In this document: positions 32,106-44,441 of the stretch, piece by piece | How positions within the stretch are numbered: position 1 is the stretch's first letter | How the letters are laid out: each line of letters opens with the position of its first letter | From: Hevea brasiliensis | Lineage: Eukaryota > Streptophyta > Magnoliopsida > Malpighiales > Euphorbiaceae | DNA: 64,000 nucleotides | Assembly (NCBI RefSeq): GCF_030052815.1 | Contig: NC_079502.1 | Span: 33,472,050-33,536,049 of the forward strand | Direction of reading: 5' to 3' | Made by a program: the position numbers and the translations under genes | Notes under the pieces: generated by a model | Databases searched by the model: none | What the model was told of the DNA's origin: nothing | The model's input: only the letters and a program-made list of their open reading frames with translations

Positions 32106-32950
32106 ATTTAAATTTCCTGTTATCAACCTCTGGTTCCTTGATCTAAGTTGATTTTAATTTCCCGCAATTTAAATTTCCTGTTATCAACCTCTGGTTCCTT
32201 GATCTAAGTTGATTTTAATTTCCCGCAATTTAAATTTCTTGTTATCAACCTCTGGTTCCTTGATCTAAGTTGATTTTAATTTCTTGCAATTTAAATTTCC
32301 TGTTATCAACCTCTGGTTCCTTGATCTAAGTTGATTTTAATTTCTTGCAATTTAAATTTCCTGTTATCAACCTCTGGTTCCTTGATCTAAGTTGATTTTA
32401 ATTTCCCGCAATTTAAATCTCCTGTTATCAACCTCTGGTTCCTTGATCTAAGTTGATTTTAATTTCCTGCAATTTAAATTTCCTTTTATCAACCTCTGGT
32501 TCCTTGATCTAAGTTGATTTTAATTTCCTGCAATTTACATTTCCTGTTATCAACCTCTGGTTCCTTGATCTAAGTTGATTTTAATTTCTTGCAATTTAAA
32601 TTTCCTGTTATCAACCTCTAGTTCCTTGATCTAAGTTGATTTTAATTTTCTGCAATTTAAATTTCCTGTTATCAACCTCTGGTTCCTTAATCTAAGTTGA
32701 TTTTAATTTCCCGCAATTTAAATTTCCTGTTATCAACCTCTGGTTCCTTGATCTAAGTTGATTTTAATTTCCCGCAATTTAAATCTCCTGTTATCAACCT
32801 CTGGTTCCTTGATCTAAGTTGATTTTAATTTTTTGCAATTTAAATTTCCTGTTATCAACCTCTGGTTCCTTGATCTAAGTTGATTTTAATTTCCTGCATT
32901 TAAATTTCCTGCTATCAACCTCTGGTTCCTTGATCCAAGTTGATTTTAAT
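32106..32950 (+). repeat. Ogre internal tandem array, 14 units of about 60 bp
   Basis: Each unit reads roughly GCAATTTAAATTTCCTGTTA, then TCAACCTCTGGTTCCTTGAT, then CTAAGTTGATTTTAATTTCC. I count 14 copies by the CTCTGGTTCC block, with few changes between them. It lies between the hairpins and the polypurine tract. Variable tandem repeats in this place are common in Ogre/Tat elements. Confidence 0.92.
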
Positions 32951-33083
32951 TTAACTTCTGATACTGATCCCTAGGTCACTGACTTAGGTATGCTTTAGTT
33001 TCAGACACCTAATCGTCCAAAATACGGGTCTAAATCTTTACATAATTCCTACATGGGAAATTTTTCCCTTAATAGAAATTATG

Positions 33084-33097
33084 TAAAGAGGGGCAGC
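33084..33097 (+). promoter_or_regulatory. Polypurine tract of the Ogre element
   Basis: TAAAGAGGGGCAGC adjoins the TG of the 3' LTR. It is purine-rich apart from its edges and matches the form typical of Tat elements. Confidence 0.75.
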
Positions 33098-33690
33098 TGT
33101 CGACACCATATTTTGGCCGATCCCTAGAATCAATAAACCTTGAAACTGATCCCCAGCACTAAACTTTCCTTTGCCAGCCAACTACATTTCTGACCTCTCT
33201 TTGCCATATTACCGATCTCTCTTCACAGAGAATTGAATCAATGCTAAGCCCTCGTATCATCTAAGGCCTTGCCAAGTCGCTCACCGATCTCTAAAGCTAA
33301 TTGTCAAATTTCCTGACCGGTCGATTACATTCCCGATCTCTCCTGTCAAACAAAATTGAATCAATACTAAATCTTTATGTCACTGGTCTTATTGTCGATC
33401 TCTCATTTTAAGTTCAGGAATAATTAAGATTCCAATCCGATGTAATGATGATCTTGATTTTAAGTGGGTTCACCAAATTTCCAGTTTTAATCAAGTCCCG
33501 ATTAATGTTGATTCCCTATCGATCTCATGCTCATTATGTTTTCCGATCTCTCACACTTAGGTTAATAATCTCTTTCAGTTACTTCGATGTACTCAGACAA
33601 TCAAGTATTAAGTAATTTAGAGATTTTCCTATCACAATCATTCATTGAACAAAAGAGGCATTCCATTTCATTTCAAAAAAATTATACAAG

Positions 33691-35554
33691 TCATTCAGCT
33701 GGAGGATCACCCCCAGTCTGATCTACATTTTGCTCATTTTCTCTCTCATCCTCGGCCTCCTCTTCGCTTTCCTCCTCTCCTCCGGGAGCCAGGCCGGCCA
33801 TCCAAGAGAAGTCCTCCTCTGGGTAACGCTTTTGGAGCTCGGCCAAGAGATCTTTGTGAGCGTTCACATAAGCTCCGGCTATTCCTGTCACCATCTCTTC
33901 ATCTTTTGCCTTAAGCTCCTCAGCAAGGTGTGCGACCTGAGCAGCTTCGTTGGCCCGGAGCGCCTGGACTTCTCTAAGGGCCTGATCCCTCTCAGCCATA
34001 ACATGAGTCTGTTCGGCCAGCTTATCCTCATAGTACTTCACCCTCCCCTCATTTTGAGATATGTAATCTTGAGCGGATGAGAGTTGGGATCGGAGGGATG
34101 CCACTTCTTGACTCTTCCTTTCGACTTCTTGACTCTTTTTCTCGACCTCCTTACCCAGGCGGTAAGCCTTTTCCCGAACTATGTGCTGGTTCACCAGGCA
34201 CTCTACATTCAGACTCATGGAACGGGTTAGGATGTCGTCAAGATTGTCCGGAGACAGTCTGTCCCGATCCTCCCGAAGGCAGATGGAAGACTCCAAGACT
34301 TTGGCAAAATCGGGGTTCTCCTAAACAGTCCGGTTGTTCTCCAAAGAAGTGATCAGCACTTGGGCGCCACGAGAAGGGGGCCTCGCCCCTTCTGTGCTTG
34401 GAGCAACTGGAGGAGGTGGAGCTGGCTCTTCCCTTTGAGGAGGAGATCGGACAGCTTCTGTGATCGGCGGTCCCGAAGGTCGGGGCGGATCCCCTTGCAT
34501 CTCCCCAGGTTCATGGCCGGGTGTTTGAAGTAGCGCCGAACGCTTCATCTCCTTTATTTTCTGGGAAATCTCTCTCTCCTTCTTCCGCTTCCTGGAACCT
34601 TCACCACCCGCTATACCTACACAAAAAAGAGGTCAGTGAGATCGCTAAGGTCCAAAGATCTGAGAAATAGAGAATACCGATGCCAAGATCATAGAGCTGA
34701 AGCTCGCGCTTTTCGCCCGTGATCAACTCCATCGTCCAATGATGCAGTTCGGCAGTCACCGCATCTAAACAGGAGTACTTTTGAGTGGCAGCTTGATTCT
34801 TCAGTTCCATCACTATTAGGTTTTCCTCCTTGTTCAGGGTGATACGCTTCAGAATCAAGGGCCCCTGGTGCCACCAGCTACGGGGGAAGTCCTCAAAGCA
34901 GGTCGGATTTTTGCTCCTCAGAATGAAGAAGCGGTACTTCCAATTCTTAAGGGAGAAGGGCAGATCGGTGAAGAGCCCACAATGAGGCTTCGCCTGAAAG
35001 AACCAATGCTCATCGTCCTTTCGGCGAGTCAGCTTGTGCAGTTCGGCGAACACCTTAGCCGTAGGTCTGATTCCCTTAGCTCGGTACAGGCCTCGGAAGG
35101 CTACCAAGATCCGCCACGAGTTAGGGCGAATTTGGGCGATGCACACTCGGTGGAATTTTAGGACCTCCTTGAAGAAGTCGTCCAGAGGGAACCGAAGACC
35201 GGCCTTTAACTGTTCCTCATATACCATCACCATGTCATTCTCTTCAAAGGAGTGATCGGCTCGGTGATCGCCGTGACACCGGATAAGTTCATATGAATCG
35301 GGCTCTATGCTGTACTCTTGGCTAAACGACTGCAGATCGGTTTCTTGCAAGATCGATGGCAGCTCGTCCATAGGAAGATTCTCCCTCCCTGAGGAAGGTA
35401 CAAGCCTCGATGGTGCGGTTCGCCCCCAAGCTAGAACGGAGACCCTTGAAGGTTCTGGTTGTGCGCTCGGCCCGACCACCTCTACTTCATCAGACGACCA
35501 TGAAACATGGACGGAAGGTGGGCTTGCCGCTCTCTGACCTTCGGCGCCGCTTAT
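33691..35554 (-). pseudogene. Second copy of the antisense LTR gene, inactivated
   Basis: It aligns with the gene at 16092-17973. The start ATG is changed to ATA (35552-35554). A CGA codon has become TAG (34321-34323) within exon 2, and 18 bases are missing in the Pro-rich linker, which keeps the frame. The 61-nt intron (34617-34677) and TATA box (35713-35720) are intact. Without the original ATG, translation would have to start inside exon 1 and would end before the coiled coil. Confidence 0.85.
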
Positions 35555-37514
35555 TTTTAAGGAAAATAAAGAACTTAAAGCTAAAAGAAGGATTAAAACC
35601 CTTACCGGAGCTTGAACAGAGTCGGAAGAATTGGAGAAAACGAGAGAACTTTGAAGTTATGAGCAAGAGACTGAAAATGACATACAGGAGCAAATGGCTA
35701 ACCCTTTACCCCTATTTATACTCGTCCGAGCATTTAATGCTCACGATGTCCCAGGCAATGCATCGGTTAATGGGATTCGCCAGCTGTTCTGACACGTCTC
35801 TCAAATTCCATAAAGAGAACGGCTAATTAGAGATCGGCATATTAAGATAAATGTTTCGAATTGCGGATCAGTTAAGGGTTGGAACCAGATCGGATAAACA
35901 CATCAGAGATCAGAAAATAATCAGTGCAATAATAATAAGATAATAATTGACTTTTATTTCCAAAAGATCGGATTACATCGTTTGGGCGATCTCTAGGGAT
36001 CGGAATAATAGAGATCGGAAGAGGGGAGATCAGAATGAGAGATCGGAATAGGAGCGTGGGAGGGGTCGGAAGGCAAAAAGAATAAGACAAATCCCAAATA
36101 ACCGTCGTCAGAATCAGAGCCGAGGTAGTTAAAGCGTGGCAGACGAGATCTCCACTGCACGCCTAAGAATCGCGCCAATCTTTGGCAGTGCCGGGTATGT
36201 CATGACAGTCCTGTACATCCCAATCTCCACCGTCGATCTTATTAGTAAGGACAAGCTCGGAGCCCTTGGATCAAAGAAGAAGACGACAAGATCAGCGCCT
36301 TTCACTCCCGGCCCTCGAATCGCCTCGGACAAGAAGATTTGGGACCGTCAGATTAAAAGAAGAAAAAGACAAATATTCTGAAGAGTAATCTCAGCCATTC
36401 ATTTTGGTTCTCTTTAATTCCTGAACATCCGATCATGTCCTTCGAAATCTTGACCCTCCATCTCCCTCAAAATAAATCCTGACCCTTCATGGGGAGCACC
36501 CGATTCCTATAAATACCTGCATGAAAAACTGTTCAAGGGACGGGCAAAAAAAGAGAGATAGTTATTATAGCGGAAGAACTCTGAAACTTCATTCAGTTTG
36601 TTACTCTGCTACTCAGAAGTTTTGATTAGAAAGACTTTTGAAACTAGTTTTCTAAAGTGTTTTCTTGAAAAGGATTCTGAATACTGGAACTCTACATTTT
36701 CAGTTTGTTCATTATCCGGTCACACTCTCACTTTCAGCCCTTTATCATTTCTGTTTTCATTCCCATTGTCCAAGCTCAAACTTCATTCCACTCGATTTTT
36801 ATCTTAATCTGATTGCATTTTAGCTAAGCACCCTTCAGTTCACGACGAACGTCAGCCCTCAGGCTAATCAGTCCGCTGTCTTATCACTATTTGTCACCTC
36901 GTAGTTATTTCAATAGATTTGGCTCCTTACAGGTAAGAGCTCATATTGCTGTTTTATTAAGTGTTTACGTTTACTTTTCGCACTTTCTTTGTTCTTCTTA
37001 CGTATGCAATTTTCTCCAAGTTCATTTTGTGCAAAAAAAAACCCCAAAGAATGTTACTCTCGAGTTATCTCTTTAGTGATCAGTCCATCATTTTATTAAT
37101 CTTCGTCATTTCTGAATGCAAGTTTTCTAGCTCCTAGTAGCGTGTAAGTGGTTGGGTAAAACGTAAGTAACTGCAACTTAAGGGTCTCTTTTAAGAGAGA
37201 GAGCCTGAATAACACGTCAGGAAAATAGCCAAATTATTGGGCTGACATAAACGGCAATTCGGCAAAATGCCATAGAGTGGAATAAAACCAAAGTAAACGA
37301 AACAGAATAGATCAGACACTAATAGGTATTGGTAAGATGACTACATGGAAGGTCGGTAAATCAAGTCTAGTATCCCCCGTTTAGTCACGAGGTATCAAGA
37401 AGCCTTATCCCCGGCATCTTTGAACGCCAGAATTCTTAGCTTTAGGTCCTTATGACATGTAGCTGAAATTAAAATTCGGGAGATCGGAAAGATCCCATTC
37501 AAATTCCTGTTAAT

Positions 37515-38010
37515 TTAAAAGAGATCGGAGGAGAGTTCTTATCCGGTCTCAACTCAAAATTTAAAATAAATACTTAAATAAGAGTTCGGAGGAGAGTTCT
37601 TATCCGGTCTCAAATCAAAATTTTAAATAAATACTTAATAGAGATCGGAAGAGAGTTCTTATCCGGTCTCAACTCAAAATTTAAAATAAATACTTAATAG
37701 AGATCGGGAGAGAGTTCTTATCCGGTCTCAACTCAAAATTTAAAATAAATACTTAATAGAGATCGGAAGAGAGTTCTTATCCGGTCTCAACTCAAAATTT
37801 AAAATAAATAGTTAATAGAGATCGGAAGAGAGTTCTTATCCGGTCTCAACTCAAAATTTAAAATAAATACTAAATAGAGATCGGAGGAGAGTTCTTATCT
37901 AGTCTCAACTCAAAATTTTAATGATTTGAAAGAGATCGGAGGAGAGTTCTTATCCGATCTCAACTCAAAATTTTAATAAATATTAAAGAGTTCGGAGAAG
38001 AGTTCTTATC
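37515..38010 (+). repeat. Tandem array in the 3' LTR, 9 units of about 59 bp
   Basis: Same unit as at 19940-20570, with two fewer copies. Most units carry AATAAA, so this array is placed to end the element transcript. Confidence 0.9.
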
Positions 38011-38407
38011 CAATTCTTAAATTAAATAAAATAGTTCTTTTAAATAAGATTAACATGCAACAATAACTCACTAAGGTTGTCTCATTTACTTATGTATCTG
38101 GGTGATCCAAATTTAGTGAAAAATCAAATGTTCCTTTAGTCAAAGGATTAACACGTCCATTCGAGCCCTTCTAACTAATGCAAAGTTAAATCTACTTACC
38201 CTTATTAAGGGACGAGGTGGGGTGCCTAACACCTTCCCCACCCGTTTACGGACCCCGAACCTAGAATCTCTGTCTTGAAGTGGTTTCATTTCAATTTATT
38301 TTCACAAATGGTTTTCTTTAGTTTCCCTCAAAACTAAGGTGGCGACTCCTCACTCTTTCCCACTTCAGTGAGGGTTCGTTCAGGCGACAGCAAAATCCCT
38401 TTCGACA

Positions 38408-38412
38408 ACGAC
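38408..38412. repeat. Target site duplication of the Ogre element, right
   Basis: ACGAC, matching 15494-15498. Confidence 0.92.
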
Positions 38413-38809
38413 AAGACACACTCACCCCAATAATCGAAATCAATGAGGGAGGAAGCTAGCTGAATAATGAGTACTCATCCACACTCACCTCAGACTGGGA
38501 AGTCAAAGAGGGAGGAACATAATCACACTCACCCCAGACTGATAAGTCAAAGAGCGAGGAATATATCACACTCACCCCATAAATGGAGGAGGAACATGGT
38601 AACAGTGTCATGCCAAGTGTGAATCAAAACAATTTCAAATCACAATATTTCATACAAACCATAAATCACATTTTATCTCAGTATTTCCATTTGCAAAGTT
38701 GGCAACACAATAATTTCCAAATAATATTCCCAAAACCAAAGCAATCAAAACTTATTCATAACTCATTTCTCCACATAAATTTGCTAGTAAAAGTAGTGAA
38801 TATAAAAGT

Positions 38810-39210
38810 ATTGTGCACGGACACAATTTAAAACTATAATGTTGAATTAAATTTTTAAGTAGAAAATGAGAAGTCAAAATTATTGTGCACAAACACAATT
38901 TAAAACAATAACATATAAATAATTGTAATTTATTTCAATTGAAAAATTCAAAAGAAATACTTATTGTGCACAAACATAATTTAAAACAATAACATATAAA
39001 TTTATTTCAATTGAAAAATTCAAAAGAAATACTTATTGTGCACAAACACAATTTAAAATAATAACATACAAATAATCGTAATTTATTTCGATTGAAAAAT
39101 TCAAAAGAAATACTTATTGTGCACAAATACAATTTTAAATAATAACACACAAATAATCATAATTTATTTCAATTGAAAATTTCAAAAGGAATAGCTATTG
39201 TGCACAAACC
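38810..39210. repeat. Tandem repeat in the split Tekay-type LTR
   Basis: Six copies of an ATTGTGCACAAACACAATTT block, spaced about 70-85 bases apart, alternate with AATTTATTTCAATTGAAAAA. The array is absent from the related LTR at 51618-55466, so it expanded locally. Confidence 0.75.
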
Positions 39211-41582
39211 TCTGATAACTGTCTCCTGGCCTTGACTCAGTGTTTCCTTCCCTTTCCCTGAGTCTTTGCTAACTGAGAAACACAATTTGAGGTGTTTCAG
39301 TACTCATTTAAACTATCTCTAACGATAATGCTTGATAATTAATTCACTGAATTCTATTACTTGCTTAGTCAGCCAAATATGTCGGCTCTCGATGCATTCT
39401 AGGTAAATTAGGTTTTAATGTTACTAATATGTCACATTTAATAGTCTTTTAGGGTTGGTATATGTTATCAAACTCATTTCCGTGTATATTGCATTTTCTC
39501 GAAATTTGCTGGATTCCGGGATACTAGTTTGACCTAGCCAGACGACCTAGTTCCCTCGGTTTTCGGGTTTCGGTCAAAACTACAAACTTGTAGATCTATG
39601 TCTTATTGCTTGCGGGGCAAAATTTCAGGTCATTCTGAGTTATGTAGACCAAGTTATGGCCATTTTACTATTGCTGGTCAAAATGCATCAAAATTGGTCA
39701 TTTTAGGTCAATTTTGGTTCGGCCAGTTTTTGGACCCGAACTTGTGCAAGCTGTTTGACTTACTTATGGTCATTTCTGGGCTTTGGTGTCTTCATAAGAC
39801 TTGTACATATGGGTCTTAACTATTCATGGTTAAAATTTTAGGTTAATTGGACCTGTTTTGAGTGAGTTATGGCCTAAACACTAACTGCTGCCCAAATGGT
39901 CAGTTTTCAGGCCTCAATTGCACTTAATCCGGATTTGGTCATTTTTCAAGCTAACTTGCAAGCAGAATTTTGGCAAGCTTCCTTCATGAAAGTTGGCACA
40001 TTTTGTGCCTAGTTTCACCTCCAATTGGTCTCATACCAATTGGAGCCACACACTTAAAGTTATAGGCCAAAAATACAAACTGCCTTATTACAATTCTTGC
40101 ATACATATCAAACATCACTTTTTACACTCACCAAACTTAACATTCAAACCAATTCTGATTGTACCACAACCTAAACATAATTTATAACATATTATAGGTC
40201 ATTTTGGCAGCTTACAATTGCATTCAATGTGCACCAACAAGTGCAGAATTTTTCAAACCTAATTTACAACAATTCAATCACCAATTTACACTCATTTACA
40301 TGTCCCACTTCACACCACCATACACACACTCAAACTGCCATAACAACCAATACATTTTAACATCATTATTCCATAAACCAAACATGAATTCCAGCATTCT
40401 TCAAGAGTTAACAAACTGCCACAATGGTGCATTTACATTCCATTAATTTCCAAGCTTTAAATTTCATTTCACATTTACATATACTAAGTATACATCACCT
40501 AAACAATTTTCTACACAATATACATTTAATCATTCATTTAATTCACCATTTACAAGCACAAATAAACTGCCTTAAAGGTGTTTCCATGGCTGTCAAAAGT
40601 AAACATCTCCCTTAGAACATCAAACTCCAAAATTCTTTCCACAATTCAAGTACCCATAACATCCTCACAAGTTTTAATGAAGCAAAAATGGAAAACAAGC
40701 ACTTACCTATCTTTGAAGTTTACTAAATCTTCTTCAAACCTCTCCCTTTTTGCTCTCAAATGGCTGCCCAAGTTGTATAGACCAACTTTGATGAAGACTC
40801 TTGCAAGAAATTGTTGCTTGATCATGGGAGCATGGAGCATGCAAATGGGGCGGCCATGGATGAACTTTGGGAGAGATTTTCATTCGGCCAAATGAAGTTT
40901 AATTGAAGAAGAAGATGAATGCAGAGATATGGTGGAAGGAACCCGGTTTTTAATACTTAATATAATGTTTAGTGGTCCACTAACACAATTAAAACATTAG
41001 TTAATGTTAAACTTTTAATTATTCAACATTATACCCCATAATTTTTCTTATTTATACAACACATAAAATTTCATTTTTCATGGCATTTTCAAACATTAAT
41101 ATCATTTATTTTTAAGGGAAATTTAAGTCAAAAGACAATTCGGGATGTCAATGACCACAATACCCCTGTTCGGGTTGCATTCCCGATTTTTCGGTAACAC
41201 CGGGTTTTGTCCATTTTTCTATTTCTCACTTTTCTTTGTACTAATTATTTAATTTTTCTTTGATATTTCTAACGATATTTATACTTCAATAGACGTTTAT
41301 TTAAGTCCTAAAAATATTTTCCAGGGTTCCCCGCGGTCCAGGGCTAGTCAACGGTCCACGCCGTGACTTCCCGGTGCGGTCACCCATCGCTAGGGTTCTC
41401 GGCTCGCTTAACTTGGTTACATTTCTTTGCTATTATTTTTCCTTTGTTTTTCTTCTTGTATTTCATTATTTTATGTCTCCTCATTCATATCAAAGTGTAG
41501 TTCTAGGCATCCTAGCTGGCCAGACAACACTGGTCACAGGAACAGTAGAACGCACTACCGAACTTAGGGGTGTTACATCGCT

Positions 41583-42251
41583 AGGAACTTTGTTTATCAA
41601 GAACAATTTAGATAGTATAGGACTTCATCCCTATTTACTTAGAGCCACAGGTCTCATTTTAACTAAACACCTGTCTCCATATATAACTAGTCAGAGGTAA
41701 CACATATCAATATACCCCTACATTGTATAAGTATGTAAGGGTTTCAAACTCAAACCACCTATATATGAGATAACCATGTCATCTTAGGTAAAGGGACTAT
41801 ATACACTAGTATGATCTAAATGACATTATATTGATAAGAGTAAACTCTATGTATATACTATCTATACGCTACTAGATTGACCTACTTATCTTATAAATGC
41901 CCACTGTATTTGTCCCAACATCCTAATGTCAAATGGCATGAGATTCGCTATTCTACTTTTATTAGGATCTCAAACTAATTTATGGAAACAAATAAAGGTG
42001 ACAGTTTAGCCAGATAGATCCTGTCCAACAAAGTATCCTCGATTGTGAACCATTATCTATAAAACTTATACCGTACAGTTTCGTCACTCATATTCTTAAC
42101 TTTTTGAGAATAGAACTTCTAAGAATAAGATAAAGTATTGTTCTTATTAACTTCAAACATCTTAAGCTAAAAGATACATTAAAGCCATTTGTTGGAAATT
42201 ATGTTTATAACACATAACACTAAGGTATTGCTCTAAGGCATACCAGTAACA
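41583..42251 (-). mobile_element. Truncated 3' LTR of a decayed copia element
   Basis: Read on the minus strand it begins TGTTACTGGTATGCCTTAGA and resembles the plus-strand LTRs at 44442 and 48556, including the CAATCGAGGATACT block. ATCTCCCACTTA at 42252 is the complement of a copia polypurine tract. The LTR is cut at its left side by the solo LTR ending at 41577. Confidence 0.7.
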
Positions 42252-42261
42252 ATCTCCCACT

Positions 42262-42630
42262 TATACTAAAACTAATAACTACAATATATAGTACTCATCT
42301 TCCTAAGATAATTGTTTAAATATTATCAATCTATGGCATAAGTGAAAAGGATCAGCTGGGTTACTAGCCGACGCTATCCTCTGCATTACTTCTAACTATT
42401 TTTCTGATTAAATGATTTAACTAATTCTTAGTGTTTAGAATGTTTAAATGTTGTCGTAACTACAACATATAGTACTCATATTCCTAAGATGATTGTTTAA
42501 ATATTGTCGATCTATGGCATAAGTGAAAAGGATCAACTAGGTTACTAGCTAATGCTATCCTCTTTGCTACTTTCAACTATTTTTCTGATTAAATGATTTA
42601 GCTAATTCTTGGTGTTTAAATTTCAAGTAT
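42262..42630. repeat. Tandem duplication of about 190 bp
   Basis: Two neighbouring copies share TACAACATATAGTACTCAT-like starts, then the GGCATAAGTGAAAAGGATCA and CTATTTTTCTGATTAAATGA blocks. They lie just inside the polypurine tract of the decayed copia element. Confidence 0.75.
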
Positions 42631-43379
42631 GACCTAGTTCCTCTACTCAACCTAAGGCACTATTGTTGTTATAATTGAGAGAAACCCATAACACAACCAA
42701 AGGAATAGTTTTAAGTTATGTTAGGAATCTCTAAACCCAAACAACCTATTTTGAACATTACATGTAGCAACTACTTAACTTTTATAGTGGAATCCATAGT
42801 CTGGAACTCTTCCACTTGGCTGTTCAATGACCACAGATAGACATAAAAAACTTTAGATAGAGATGTGTAACCTTTACACGGCCTAGTGTGACTATCACAC
42901 TAGCTTTTATAATAATCATGCAGCCTTGTGTTACTGTCACACTTCCTTACTTTATATAGACTTTCTATCTTCACCATTTGACTATAAGTCATAACCTGTG
43001 AACTCTATATTACTTTCTCCTTTTAATCAAGATTAATATCCCAAATGCTTCCAAAGTATTCAGAAATAATTTTGAAAAATACTCAGTGTTCCAAACTTGA
43101 GTTTCATTGGTATTTTCTAGTCACTAATAGCATATGCAATATCTTGCCTTGTACACATCTTAGTATACTCAGCTTTTTTTTTTCTTTAAGAGTCATGAAA
43201 GACTTTCCTTAAGAAATTTAGATATTTTCAAGTATGTTGAACCTTTTCAATATCCTTTCTAATTACAGGCTTATAGGAGAATCTTATTATTGTTATTTGC
43301 TCTATCTCTATAGATGCAAAACCAAGAATATAAGTTTCCTTCCCTAAGTCATAGATGGAGAAAGATTTGTACAAATAAA
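42631..43379 (-). other. Decayed internal region of the copia relic
   Basis: No readable frame or domain. It should correspond to the RNase H end of pol, from its position between RT traces and the polypurine tract. Confidence 0.35.
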
Positions 43380-44366
43380 CCTTAAAGTCCCTAGTATATT
43401 AATTGTCATTTCCTATTAATAAAATGTCATCCATATGCAAGCTCAGGAAAGTAGGTGCTCTTATTAACCTTCTTGTATAAAAAGGGCTACTCGAACTTTT
43501 GCTTAAAACTATGAATGGATGTCTTAAGCTTATACATTTTAGAACCTTTCTAAGATTATGTCTTCCTTCATGTTTCCATAAGGAAGGTAGTCTTGATAAC
43601 TAGTTGCCAAAAACTAATAATCAAAATGTAGATATGTTGCCATTAAATTAAAATGAATTACAGCATAGTTATAGGTAAGGAAGTTTCCTCATAGTCAACC
43701 CCTTTCCTATAAGTGAAACTCTTTTGACAATAAATATTAGCATATTAGGCCTCTACCTGTTCATTATAACATATCTATGTTTTGAAAAAGCTTTAGCTCC
43801 TACTAGGTACCATACCCAAAGGAAGTTTCACAAAAACATAGATATGGTTCTTAATGTTTGAATCTATTTTGGATCTTATGGCTTTTACTATTAATAAGAA
43901 ATCTATATCCAATATAACTTCTTCATTAATTGTATGATCATCTCTATGATCAATCTCCACATTAATAAGCAATTTTTGTACATTCTCATGTAGAACTAGC
44001 TTCAGCAAATATAATGAACTGTGAGTAATATTTGAATATTAGAAACAAGATGTAAACATACCTTTACAAGGCTTATCATTCTTGTTCTTCTTATACTCTA
44101 AATACTCTATGCAATTTCTTTTTCTAGTGCCTTACCTTTTTGTAATGGAAACAATTTCTTCTACCTATAACCTTAACCTTTTTGTTATTGAATTGGCTCT
44201 TTGACAAAGGAATAGAAATATTCTTTTTATTGTTGTTCTTCCTCTTAGTCTTACTTAAAGTAGAAGCAACTAAGATTTTTTCCTTTCCCCTATTACTAGG
44301 CATAGCTTCTTGAGCTGTGACAAGCAACTTTAACAACTCTGCAAGTGTACACTCGAGCTTGTTCAT
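43380..44366 (-). pseudogene. Decayed copia gag-pol relic
   Basis: On the minus strand, 44366-44124 reads MNKLECTLAELLKLLVTAQE, then a Lys-rich stretch and CFHYKKVRH, a damaged CCHC knuckle. This matches the C-terminal gag of copia elements. Near 43425 the minus strand gives HMDDILLIGN, a remnant of the RT catalytic YVDD region. Protease and integrase are largely missing between them, so the relic is heavily deleted. Confidence 0.65.
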
Positions 44367-44441
44367 GTGGAGTTATGAAGAGATTGTTCGATCAAATCTA
44401 GCTATGGGGGTGTTTCAGCACAATTAGAACATGCAACTCTC

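Larger units (their letters stand above)
15499..38407 (+). mobile_element. Ogre/Tat Ty3-gypsy retrotransposon, 22.9 kb
   Basis: Ends are fixed by LTRs starting TGTCGACACC and ending TCGACA or GCGACA, and by the 5-bp duplication ACGAC. Layout is 5' LTR, tRNA-Arg-type primer site, leader, ORF1, gag, protease with G-patch, intron, RT, RNase H, second RNase H, integrase, hairpin cluster, 60-bp tandem array, polypurine tract, 3' LTR. Giant size, ORF1 ahead of gag, an intron between protease and RT, and a second RNase H are known hallmarks of Ogre elements. This copy has at least four in-frame stops and a gag frameshift, so it is probably non-autonomous now. The LTRs differ at about ten of the first 455 bases, so the insertion is fairly recent. 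Confidence 0.95.
33098..38407 (+). repeat. 3' LTR of the Ogre element (5310 bp)
   Basis: It is a copy of 15499-20952, ending CCCTTTCGACA and followed by the duplication ACGAC. It has nine tandem units (37515-38010) instead of eleven, and an 18-bp deletion in exon 2 of the antisense gene. The sense TATA box is at 36508-36515. Confidence 0.95.
14615..41577 (-). mobile_element. Tekay-type solo LTR, about 4 kb, split by the Ogre element
   Basis: The LTR occupies 14615-15498 and 38413-41577. It begins TGTCACACCC and ends GGGTGTTACA, and is flanked by TCGCT at 14610-14614 and 41578-41582. It matches the complete LTR at 51618-55466 at both ends and in blocks such as CTCAGTGTTTCCTTCCC (near 39237) and GGTCCACGCCGTGACTT (near 41353). 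No internal coding region follows it, so it is a solo LTR. Its left flank is the Tat-like remnant and its right flank is a truncated copia LTR, so it probably entered at an existing junction. ORFs within it (for example 15325-15582 and 38583-38831) show no domain. Confidence 0.75.
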
